Below, piece by piece: positions 1 to 4,911 of a stretch of 5,795 bases of DNA. The stretch lies in assembly GCA_021788565.1 (NCBI GenBank), contig JAJYKO010000424.1, positions 1-5,795 of the forward strand, in the 5' to 3' direction. The notes under the pieces are model-generated. The model saw only the letters and a list, made by a program, of their open reading frames with translations, was not told the DNA's origin and did no database searches. The stretch's first letter is position 1. Every line of letters begins with the position of its first letter. The position numbers were made by a program, and so were the translations under genes. Source of the DNA: Chloroflexota bacterium. Its GTDB lineage: Bacteria; Chloroflexota; UBA6077.

Positions 1-544
1 AGGTGACCCCCACCAGCAGCCGCCCCGCCCGGGTGTTGCCCTCTCCAACTACCGTATTCAGCTTGCGCGCGTACGGCACGAAGCCAGCGTCCTTCGCCAT
101 GGACGGATCCGCCTGAATATCCCCAAACCTGACTAGCTGGACGGGGTAGTGACCATCAACCGGTGCCGAAATCTCGGCCACGTCAAAGAAACTCGAGGAG
201 GAGAGCGCGCACTCTGTTTCCCGAGGCACGTACAGGGCGTCGTACTTTCCAAGGGTGTAGCGATCGTCGTGGACCTTGACCTCTCCACTGCCGTTCAGGC
301 AGAAGAAGACGGTCTCCTCGCCCTGGGTAGCCACGGGGATGGTGCGGCCTGCTCGGTCAAGGACAATCCTGCCGTAGCGGAGGAACTCCAGGCCGCTCGT
401 CGTCTGGTCGATTATCCGTTTGCGGCCCTCAACTTTGTCGGTAGAGCGGAACAGCCAGGCATTCTCTCCCACATCTCCCACGCTTTCTGGACAGGCGCGC
501 TCACCGATCAGGAGAACGTTCCGAATGGTGGGTCGTGCACCCAT
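1..544 (-). CDS. KduI/IolB-family sugar-acid isomerase (5-deoxy-glucuronate isomerase-like), 3' end cut off by window edge
   Basis: About 181 residues are visible; the stop lies beyond the left edge. The translated segment has the first cupin domain of the KduI/IolB family: GLEFLRYGRIVLDRAG, then ETVFFCLNGSGEVKV, then KYDALYVPRETE, an APVDGHYP turn similar to the IolB one, and at the edge the family's inter-domain stretch RKLNTVVGEGNTRAGRLLVG. IolB isomerises 5-deoxy-glucuronate in myo-inositol breakdown; KduI isomerises 5-keto-4-deoxyuronate in pectin/uronate breakdown. Both act in the cytosol. The inter-domain spacing looks more like IolB, but the metal-binding second cupin is outside the window, so the substrate is not settled. 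ATG 544 is the first start after an in-frame stop at 551-553, yet its only Shine-Dalgarno-like bases (AAGG) abut it. GTG 481 or 472 would trim an N-terminal extension absent from typical IolB. The gene is divergent from the IclR regulator, its likely controller. Confidence 0.8.
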   Translation of the reverse strand, partial: MGARPTIRNVLLIGERACPESVGDVGENAWLFRSTDKVEGRKRIIDQTTSGLEFLRYGRIVLDRAGRTIPVATQGEETVFFCLNGSGEVKVHDDRYTLGKYDALYVPRETECALSSSSFFDVAEISAPVDGHYPVQLVRFGDIQADPSMAKDAGFVPYARKLNTVVGEGNTRAGRLLVGVT

Positions 545-742
545 CCTTGGATGCTATCTCGCCAGTGAGTAAACCGGTGCCTGGCGCTAGATGCGCATGG
601 CGCCGATGAGCTTCTCGGGTTGGGTCGTTCGAGGGATTCTTGCCGCCATTGCACGTAACGCCATCAATCCCACACCATGCCGGGGGGTTGGCTACAGCGC
701 CTGAGCCGGCAGCTCAACGGGAAATCCTTGCATGGTCGACTA

Positions 743-752
743 TCACGCGTGA
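743..752. promoter_or_regulatory. Palindrome TCACGCGTGA at the isomerase promoter start site, candidate operator
   Basis: A perfect 10-bp palindrome overlaps the last base of the -10 box and the predicted transcription start of the minus-strand promoter. A repressor bound there would block initiation. Operator function is inferred only from position and symmetry. Confidence 0.35.
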
Positions 753-780
753 CTATAGCATTGTTCGGAATACATGTCAA
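752..780 (-). promoter_or_regulatory. Sigma70-type promoter driving the KduI/IolB-like gene
   Basis: On the minus strand a perfect TTGACA -35 box (780-775) is followed by a 17-nt spacer and TATAGT as -10 box (757-752). The -10 is preceded by TGC, an extended -10 signature. Transcription would begin near 745, inside the palindrome at 743-752, giving a leader of about 200 nt. Near-consensus boxes with ideal spacing suggest a strong promoter that needs repression. Confidence 0.75.
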
Positions 781-793
781 TCGGTTCTCATGC

Positions 794-821
794 TTGACAT
801 ACACAAACTAATGTGTACAAT
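794..821 (+). promoter_or_regulatory. Sigma70-type promoter driving the IclR-family gene
   Basis: A perfect TTGACA (794-799), a 16-nt spacer and TACAAT (816-821) form a good sigma70-type promoter about 100 nt upstream of the regulator start. Its -35 box faces away from the minus-strand -35 box with 13 bp between them, so the two promoters are back to back. Confidence 0.75.
800..817. promoter_or_regulatory. Inverted repeat TACACA-N6-TGTGTA in the promoter spacer, candidate IclR operator
   Basis: Perfect 6-bp arms (800-805 and 812-817) with a 6-bp centre occupy the spacer and the first two bases of the -10 box of the regulator promoter. This is a classic place for autorepression. The size and symmetry suit a dimeric IclR-type regulator, though the site is not a known consensus. 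A nearby second AATGTG copy (819-824) repeats the right arm directly. Confidence 0.5.
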
Positions 822-928
822 GTGAGATCAGGTCATGAAGTACGATCATATAGTGCATTTCGTCCGGTTCGTGCTACCCTCGGGGCTCTACTCAGACACG
901 GCGGAAGAATGAAGCGTGAGGCAGTTCT

Positions 929-1723
929 GTGATGCGGAGTCCCGGTCTTACTACCCGAAGGAAGATCGGGGCGGTTCAGCGAGCCGTGGACATCCTGAAC
1001 TTGTTCGACAGCGAACGCCCCGAGTTGGGCACGACTGAGATCTCCCAGGCGCTGGCACTCCACAAGAGCACCGTCTCGACCCTCGTCGCCACCCTCGCCG
1101 CTAACGGCTACCTCGACCAGAACCCATCAACAAGGAAGTACGTCCTGGGCTTGAGGCTGCTGGAGCGTAGTTCAGTGTTGCTGGGGCAGATGGACATCCG
1201 CCGCGTGGCCCGTCCCCACCTGGATAAACTCCACGATTGGCGCGGCGAGAGCGTCAATATGGGCATCAGGGACGGCTACGAGGTGGTCTACATCGAGCAG
1301 TTGCCGAGCGACCACTCCACGGGGATGCGCGAGGAGATCGGCAAGAGGGCTCCCCTTCACTCCACGGCCCTGGGCAAGTCCCTGATCGCCTGGCTGCCTC
1401 CGGCCGAGCTACAGCGGATCGTCAAGGGATGCGAGCTGATCTCGCTAACGCCCAGGACGATCACAGGTGCGGATCAATTCGCCCTGGAGTTGGAGAAGAC
1501 GCGGGAGCGGGGCTATGGCCTGGACAACGAGGAGCACCAGCTGGGTGGGAGGTGCGTCGGGGCTCCCATTTTCGACCACCTTGGTCAACCGATAGCCGCG
1601 GTGAGCGTGTCCACCCCTCTGGCTCGCATCCCGATGTCCGAAGTACCAGTCGTTGCCGAGATGGTGAGGGAGACGGCCAAGGCCATCTCCCTCAGCCTGG
1701 GCTACGTCCAGAAGCCGTACTAA
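929..1723 (+). CDS. IclR-family transcriptional regulator
   Basis: A 264-residue protein of typical IclR length. Residues about 13-65 form the winged helix-turn-helix: GAVQRAVDILNLFD opens it, and HKSTVSTLVATLAANGYL (45-62) is the recognition helix plus wing start, followed by RKYVLGLRLLE. Residues about 80-255 form the effector-binding domain, with the conserved blocks GKRAPLHSTALGKSLIAWLP and RGYGLDNEEHQLGGRCVGAP followed by GQPIAAVSVS. Members bind DNA as dimers and dimers of dimers and often control sugar-acid or aromatic catabolism; KdgR is one. GTG 929 is immediately followed by ATG 932; the GTGAGG at 916-921 fits either start. Divergence from the KduI/IolB-like gene and the palindrome in its own promoter suggest autoregulation and local control. 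The ligand cannot be told from sequence. Confidence 0.95.
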   Translation: MMRSPGLTTRRKIGAVQRAVDILNLFDSERPELGTTEISQALALHKSTVSTLVATLAANGYLDQNPSTRKYVLGLRLLERSSVLLGQMDIRRVARPHLDKLHDWRGESVNMGIRDGYEVVYIEQLPSDHSTGMREEIGKRAPLHSTALGKSLIAWLPPAELQRIVKGCELISLTPRTITGADQFALELEKTRERGYGLDNEEHQLGGRCVGAPIFDHLGQPIAAVSVSTPLARIPMSEVPVVAEMVRETAKAISLSLGYVQKPY

Positions 1724-1855
1724 GGTTCCGCCGCGCGTCGCCAGGCCAGCAAGAATCGAGGTTTCAGCCGGTCGTACCAGGGTTACCCGCTAAAGCGTCG
1801 ATTCCAGGACGACAGTAAACGTGTGACGAAGCACTCGGGACCAACGTGCCGCGTC
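1724..1855. other. Convergent intergenic gap between regulator and dehydrogenase
   Basis: No gene is seen here. A 7-bp inverted repeat, GAATCGA (1753-1759) with TCGATTC (1798-1804), encloses a small GGGTTACCC hairpin. It could end transcription from both sides, but there is no T-tract and the loop is long, so this is weak. Confidence 0.25.
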
Positions 1856-2923
1856 CTAAGGCTTGATGATTACCTTGATGGTCCCAATCTCGCAAGCGTG
1901 GGCCTTCTCTATCGCCTCGGCCGCCTTCTCCAGCGGATAGGTGTGGGTGTGCATGGAGCGGACTTCGACCAGGCCGGACTCGATCATACGCACAGCCTCA
2001 CCGTAGACGTTGGCGTAGCGGAACATCCCCATCACATCTACCTCTTTGACGATTATGTCGAGTAGATTGATGGGAACCTCGTCCACACCGGGCATGCCCA
2101 CGAAGACGATGCGGCCGCCCTTCCGAACGAGGCGAGTCGCCATCTGGATTGTGGGAACAGCGCCAACCGCTTCCAGCACGATGTCCACGCCGCCCGGCAT
2201 CAACTCCTCGATGAACTTGTCGACGTCCTGCTCCCTGGGGTTCACCACGTGCGTCGCGCCCAGACGCCTCGCCATCTCCAGCCGGTCGGGCTGGAGGTCA
2301 ACAACTATCCGCCTGGCTGCTCCGTACACCTTGGCAGCCTGGAGTGTCATGAGACCTATCGTGCCGGCGCCCAGAATGACGGCGGTGTCGCCAGGAGCAA
2401 CTCGACCACGACGGCACGCGTAGACACCTACCGACAGCGGTTCCACCAGAGTGCCATCCTCGAAGGTCATGTTCTCGGGCAGCTTAAAGGTGAAGTCGGC
2501 AGCGGTCTTGACGAATTCACGCATGGCGCCGTCCGTGTGAGGGGCCGCCATGAAAGCGACGTTGGGGCACAGGTTGTAGTGACCGCTCTTGCAATAGGAG
2601 CAACGTCGGCAGGGGATGCCCGGTTCAAGTGCTACCCGGTCTCCAACCTGGAGCGTCGTCACTTTCTCGCCCACGGCAACAACGGTACCAGCACTCTCGT
2701 GGCCCAGGACCATCGGCTTCTGGACCACCCTCTTGCCTATTCGCCCGTCCCAGTAGAAGTGCACGTCGGACCCGCACACCCCCACCGCCGCGATCTTTAC
2801 CAGGACTTCCTCGGGGCCGATCTCCGGGATCGAGCGGCGCTCCAGACGAACATCCCGCGCGCCGTACATGACGGCAGCGAGCATCGATCCCTCGGGCCGC
2901 GAATTCACCTGCTGTTCCGACAT
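1856..2923 (-). CDS. Zinc-dependent sorbitol/xylitol-type dehydrogenase (MDR superfamily)
   Basis: A 355-residue NAD(P)-dependent medium-chain polyol dehydrogenase that oxidises a polyol hydroxyl to a ketose, in the cytosol. Catalytic zinc residues are visible as C50 (GVCGSD), H75-E76 (LGHES) and E161 (VEPLSVG). The structural-zinc lobe has all four cysteines: C105, C108, C111, C119. The Rossmann fold has GAGTIG (185-190), and D209 ends beta-2, which favours NAD over NADP. HFYWDGRIG, AAPHTDGA and MFRYANVY match the sorbitol dehydrogenase branch rather than threonine dehydrogenase, but sorbitol, xylitol or another polyol remain possible. An ATG at 2929 lies one base after the AAAGGAG, too close; ATG 2923 has 7-nt spacing and is preferred. 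The gene lies 30 nt after the metallopeptidase on the same strand, so it is probably cotranscribed with it. It converges on the IclR gene. Confidence 0.92.
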   Translation of the reverse strand: MSEQQVNSRPEGSMLAAVMYGARDVRLERRSIPEIGPEEVLVKIAAVGVCGSDVHFYWDGRIGKRVVQKPMVLGHESAGTVVAVGEKVTTLQVGDRVALEPGIPCRRCSYCKSGHYNLCPNVAFMAAPHTDGAMREFVKTAADFTFKLPENMTFEDGTLVEPLSVGVYACRRGRVAPGDTAVILGAGTIGLMTLQAAKVYGAARRIVVDLQPDRLEMARRLGATHVVNPREQDVDKFIEELMPGGVDIVLEAVGAVPTIQMATRLVRKGGRIVFVGMPGVDEVPINLLDIIVKEVDVMGMFRYANVYGEAVRMIESGLVEVRSMHTHTYPLEKAAEAIEKAHACEIGTIKVIIKP

Positions 2924-2930
2924 TGACATT

Positions 2931-2937
2931 CTCCTTT
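2931..2937 (-). promoter_or_regulatory. Ribosome binding site AAAGGAG deciding the dehydrogenase start
   Basis: The minus strand reads AAAGGAG, A, ATGTCA, ATG. The site is one base from the upstream ATG (2929) and seven from the next ATG (2923). The latter spacing is the usual one, so translation most likely begins with MSEQQ. Confidence 0.7.
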
Positions 2938-2953
2938 GAACTGAATAGGTTGC

Positions 2954-3373
2954 CTAGTAAGCCCCCATTCTCTCCAGCTCTTCGTCGCTGATGCCGTAGA
3001 AATGGGCCACTTCATGCAAGACCGTTCTGCGCACCTGCTCCCGAAGCTCGCCAGCGGTTCGGCACAACTCCAGGATTGGCCGTCGAAAAATGATGATTCG
3101 ATCTGGAGGAACAAGATTATAGCCCTCCCCGCGGCTCGTCAACGGTATCCCCTCGTACAGGCCCAGAAGGGTCTCGCCCGCGGACATACCGAAGCTTGCG
3201 AGCACTTCCTTCGAGGGCCTGTCCTCCACGACCACCGCGACGTTGACCAGCCTGGATTTGAACGGCTCGGGAATCCCTTCGATCGCCTCGGCCACCAGAC
3301 GCTCGAAGCCGCGGTCACGGCCACGCGATCTTCTAGACTGGCTCGGTTTCCTGCCCCGCCCGGGTCTAGGCAC
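2954..3373 (-). CDS. Small zinc metallopeptidase-like protein (Zincin_1 / metallopeptidase family)
   Basis: A 139-residue cytosolic protein of the short single-domain family often annotated 'metallopeptidase family protein'. The zinc motif HEVAHFYGISD (120-130) sits almost at the C-terminus, as usual here: H120 and H124 as ligands, E121 as the base, and D130 as a likely third ligand in a minimal HExxHxxGxxD pattern. VVVEDRPSKEV, LLGLYEGIPLT and the RIIIFRRPI strand are typical of the fold. No substrate is known for the family, so proteolysis is assumed. The first 20 residues are strikingly basic (Arg/Lys rich). The start is GTG 3373, with GGGGAGAGG upstream and a 6-nt gap, and it overlaps the end of the MFS frame by 8 nt, which suggests translational coupling. 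No signal peptide is seen. The dehydrogenase follows 30 nt downstream. Confidence 0.85.
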   Translation of the reverse strand: MPRPGRGRKPSQSRRSRGRDRGFERLVAEAIEGIPEPFKSRLVNVAVVVEDRPSKEVLASFGMSAGETLLGLYEGIPLTSRGEGYNLVPPDRIIIFRRPILELCRTAGELREQVRRTVLHEVAHFYGISDEELERMGAY

Positions 3374-3971
3374 TTTTGACCTCTCCCCTCATAGCCACAG
3401 CGGCCAAGACGCCGCCAACCAGGGCCAAACACGCCATCAGCAGCCAGGCAGTGCGGTAGGTGCCGGTCACGTCCACCACGAAGCCGAAGAGTGGCGGTCC
3501 CGAAAACGTTCCGATCTGGTTCAGAGTCATGCTCAGTCCAACACCTGTGGCCGCCCGCTGCTGCCCGGCGACCTCCGCCATGGCAACGTGGTACAGGCCG
3601 TTCCATCCCACGCCGCACACACCGTACAGGAATACGATACCCGAGAGCAACCCGAAAGAAAAGGCTGGAGTGAGCTGACTGGTCACCACCGAACAGATTA
3701 CGGTCAGACCACAGGTCGATGCCAGCACGACCATCCGCCGTCCACAGAAGAATCGGTCGCTCAGCGCCCCCCAGAAGACCCTGCCAATGGCGCCGCCTAG
3801 TTGACAGATGGCTAGAAATCCTCCCGCAGCTATCACTCTGGCGCTCTTTTCAGGGAGGATCGAGACCTGCGGATCTTCCTCGAAGTAGAGAGCGAGATAG
3901 GTGGTGAGCGCGAGCTGTACCGTCACGAACAGCACCGACCAGAAGATGGTACCTGCGCGATTTGACCGCAC
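3366..3971 (-). CDS. MFS transporter, C-terminal half only (probable 5'-truncated remnant)
   Basis: About 201 residues from a GTG at 3971, with six predicted membrane helices, against the usual 12 in about 400 residues. The first helix, IFWSVLFVTVQLALTTYLAL, corresponds to helix 7. It is followed by a helix 8-9 loop with the motif-A-like GALSDRFFCGRR. Then come NGLYHVAMAEVAG and RAATGVGLSMTLNQIGTFSG (helices 10-11), and GTYRTAWLLMACLALVGG as helix 12. The N-terminal half is absent: homology stops at about 3960, 50 bases before tRNA-Glu. The frame stays open to 4106, but that part reads the antisense strand of the tRNA and is not transporter sequence. No good ribosome site precedes GTG 3971, and no convincing promoter is seen. 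It is probably a decaying gene; a six-helix half-transporter is the less likely alternative. Its last 8 nt overlap the metallopeptidase start. Confidence 0.7.
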   Translation of the reverse strand: MRSNRAGTIFWSVLFVTVQLALTTYLALYFEEDPQVSILPEKSARVIAAGGFLAICQLGGAIGRVFWGALSDRFFCGRRMVVLASTCGLTVICSVVTSQLTPAFSFGLLSGIVFLYGVCGVGWNGLYHVAMAEVAGQQRAATGVGLSMTLNQIGTFSGPPLFGFVVDVTGTYRTAWLLMACLALVGGVLAAVAMRGEVKSA

Positions 3972-3991
3972 TTCTCGGGATCGGTTAAAAT
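3962..3991 (+). promoter_or_regulatory. Promoter of tRNA-Glu
   Basis: TTGACC (3962-3967), an 18-nt spacer and TAAAAT (3986-3991) put transcription start near 3998, about 19 nt before the mature tRNA. The -35 box overlaps the 5' end of the transporter frame on the other strand. Confidence 0.6.
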
Positions 3992-4016
3992 ACGGGTGAC
4001 CCTGGGATGCACCTGC

Positions 4017-4090
4017 GGCGCATTCGTCTAGCGGCCTAGGACACCTCCCTCTCAAGGAGGAGATCACCGGTTCGAATCCGGTATGCGCTA
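4017..4090 (+). tRNA. tRNA-Glu (anticodon CTC)
   Basis: A 74-nt cloverleaf can be drawn fully. The acceptor GGCGCAT (4017-4023) pairs ATGCGCT (4083-4089), with one G-U at the end and A as discriminator base. The D stem is GTCT/GGAC. The anticodon stem CCTCC/GGAGG carries the loop CTCTCAA with CTC at positions 34-36, which reads GAG. The T stem ACCGG/CCGGT has loop TTCGAAT. The following bases are CCC, so CCA is not encoded and must be added enzymatically. There is a good upstream promoter and a downstream terminator. The 5' flank is a truncated transporter gene, so this tRNA may have been a recombination site. No integrase is present here. Confidence 0.95.
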
Positions 4091-4144
4091 CCCATCCGAA
4101 CGACATTCAAACAGACAGATGGAGTTCCCAGGAAAGGACTCCTG

Positions 4145-4198
4145 CCAGACATCGGGATCCCGGACCGGCTCGGTTGAGCCGGTTCTGTTTATGTCTGG
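4145..4198 (+). terminator. tRNA terminator within a nested three-hairpin element
   Basis: A perfect hairpin, ACCGGCTC (4164-4171), loop GGTT, GAGCCGGT (4176-4183), is followed by TCTGTTT and should end tRNA transcription. It is enclosed by an 8-bp outer repeat, CCAGACAT (4145-4152) with ATGTCTGG (4191-4198), and by a 10-bp palindrome CGGGATCCCG (4153-4162) on its left. As RNA this could fold as a three-way junction. The T-tract is interrupted, so the strength is uncertain. Confidence 0.6.
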
Positions 4199-4262
4199 GG
4201 CGAGAAGCCCGGTTAGGGAAGCTGGATTGGAACTTGCGAGGAACCGCACCAAATGCCCAGTC

Positions 4263-4278
4263 GGCGCATGAATGCGCC
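4263..4278. repeat. Short perfect hairpin matching the tRNA-Glu acceptor arms
   Basis: GGCGCAT, GA, ATGCGCC. The left arm equals the first seven bases of the tRNA, and the right arm matches six of seven bases of its 3' acceptor strand. It lies in the untranslated stretch before the methyltransferase gene. Chance or an old tRNA-derived scar are both possible. Confidence 0.35.
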
Positions 4279-4284
4279 CCGGAT

Positions 4285-4289
4285 GGAGG
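4285..4289 (+). promoter_or_regulatory. Ribosome binding site GGAGG supporting a TTG start
   Basis: GGAGG lies 7 nt before TTG 4297, in frame with the methyltransferase and the best initiation signal upstream of it. No in-frame ATG exists until 4465, which would remove the first membrane helix. Confidence 0.5.
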
Positions 4290-4296
4290 CCGCAAC

Positions 4297-4824
4297 TTGT
4301 ATCAGCGATCAACTTCTCGATATGCCCCTCCGCCCACAGAGGAGCCAGGTTCGTTCCAGCACAGCCTTGCTTCCAGAGGTGGCCTGCACACTCCACCCCC
4401 TTTGGTATATTCAGGCACGCTCATTCTCGGGTTGTTACTCAACAGGCTGTTTCCGCTCCACTTGATGCCTCGTGGTTTGAGCCGGGCAATCGGCATCGGA
4501 GCGGTAATCGGCGGCCAGATGGTAGCTGTGGCGTCCGTGAGGGCGCTGCGGAGGGCAGGCAACTCGCCGCGCCCAGATAGGCCGGTGCGCGACCTGGTGG
4601 AGGAAGGGCCATACAGATACAGCAGAAACCCTATCTATCTGTCCATGACCGCAATGTACGCGGGGATCGCCGCCATCGCTAACTCGAGGTGGCCCATTCT
4701 GCTGCTGCCCGCTGTGCTAACGGCAATCAACAACGGGATGGTTAGGAGAGAGGAAAGCTACCTGGAAGAGAGGTTCGGCGACCGCTACCGCGCTTACAAG
4801 GCGAGGGTTCGCCGCTGGCTTTAA
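4297..4824 (+). CDS. Isoprenylcysteine carboxyl methyltransferase-family membrane protein
   Basis: A 175-residue membrane protein of the ICMT/phospholipid-methyltransferase type, which uses S-adenosylmethionine. Family homology starts at HTPPPLVY (residue 31), the usual N-terminus. There are two early helices (36-56 and 61-84). Then comes the cofactor region EGPYRYSRNPIYL (103-115), a helical hairpin through 145, and the signature tail REESYLEERFGDRYRAY ending in RRWL. In bacteria the natural substrate is mostly unknown; isoprenylcysteine is unlikely, and a small lipid or thiol is a guess. The start is uncertain: TTG 4297 has a good ribosome site but adds a polar 30-residue extension; CTG 4384 and TTG 4402 lack one. 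The frame is open as far as TTG 4174, inside the tRNA terminator, which is implausible. The gene is single and converges on the next one. Confidence 0.85.
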   Translation: MYQRSTSRYAPPPTEEPGSFQHSLASRGGLHTPPPLVYSGTLILGLLLNRLFPLHLMPRGLSRAIGIGAVIGGQMVAVASVRALRRAGNSPRPDRPVRDLVEEGPYRYSRNPIYLSMTAMYAGIAAIANSRWPILLLPAVLTAINNGMVRREESYLEERFGDRYRAYKARVRRWL

Positions 4825-4911
4825 TTCAGTAGCCTGGTGCCGGGGGATGTCGCCACCTCAGCACCGGATCAAGCGAAGAAACCAGACTGGCTGGCCCCGA
4901 ACCTGCCTGCG

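Larger units (their letters stand above)
545..928. other. Divergent intergenic control region (no gene seen)
   Basis: This 384-bp gap separates the isomerase and regulator genes. It holds two outward-facing promoters near its centre-right and several palindromes, listed separately. The isomerase leader would be about 200 nt. It contains a possible hairpin with GGCGC (583-587) pairing GCGCC (600-604) around the palindrome ATGCGCAT (591-598). An open frame at 640-825 runs straight through both promoters and has no ribosome site, so I do not treat it as a gene. Confidence 0.7.

Noticed and set aside
149..568. Plus-strand 139-residue open frame
   Set aside because: It lies opposite the clearly recognisable KduI/IolB-like gene and has no family resemblance.
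640..825. Plus-strand 61-residue open frame
   Set aside because: It runs across both divergent promoters and their palindromes and has no ribosome site.
1237..1818. 193-residue frame overlapping the regulator
   Set aside because: Out-of-frame shadow of the IclR gene, with composition typical of shifted GC-rich code.
2249..2926. 225-residue plus-strand frame opposite the dehydrogenase
   Set aside because: The opposite strand encodes a complete enzyme with all zinc and cofactor residues; this is its shadow.
4088..4396. 102-residue minus-strand frame beyond the tRNA, considered as the missing N-terminal half of the transporter
   Set aside because: It has no membrane helices or MFS motifs, so it does not restore the transporter.
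4853..4864. 12-base repeat CCACCTCAGCAC, also at 5627-5638
   Set aside because: About one such match is expected by chance in a window this size, and the contexts are unrelated.
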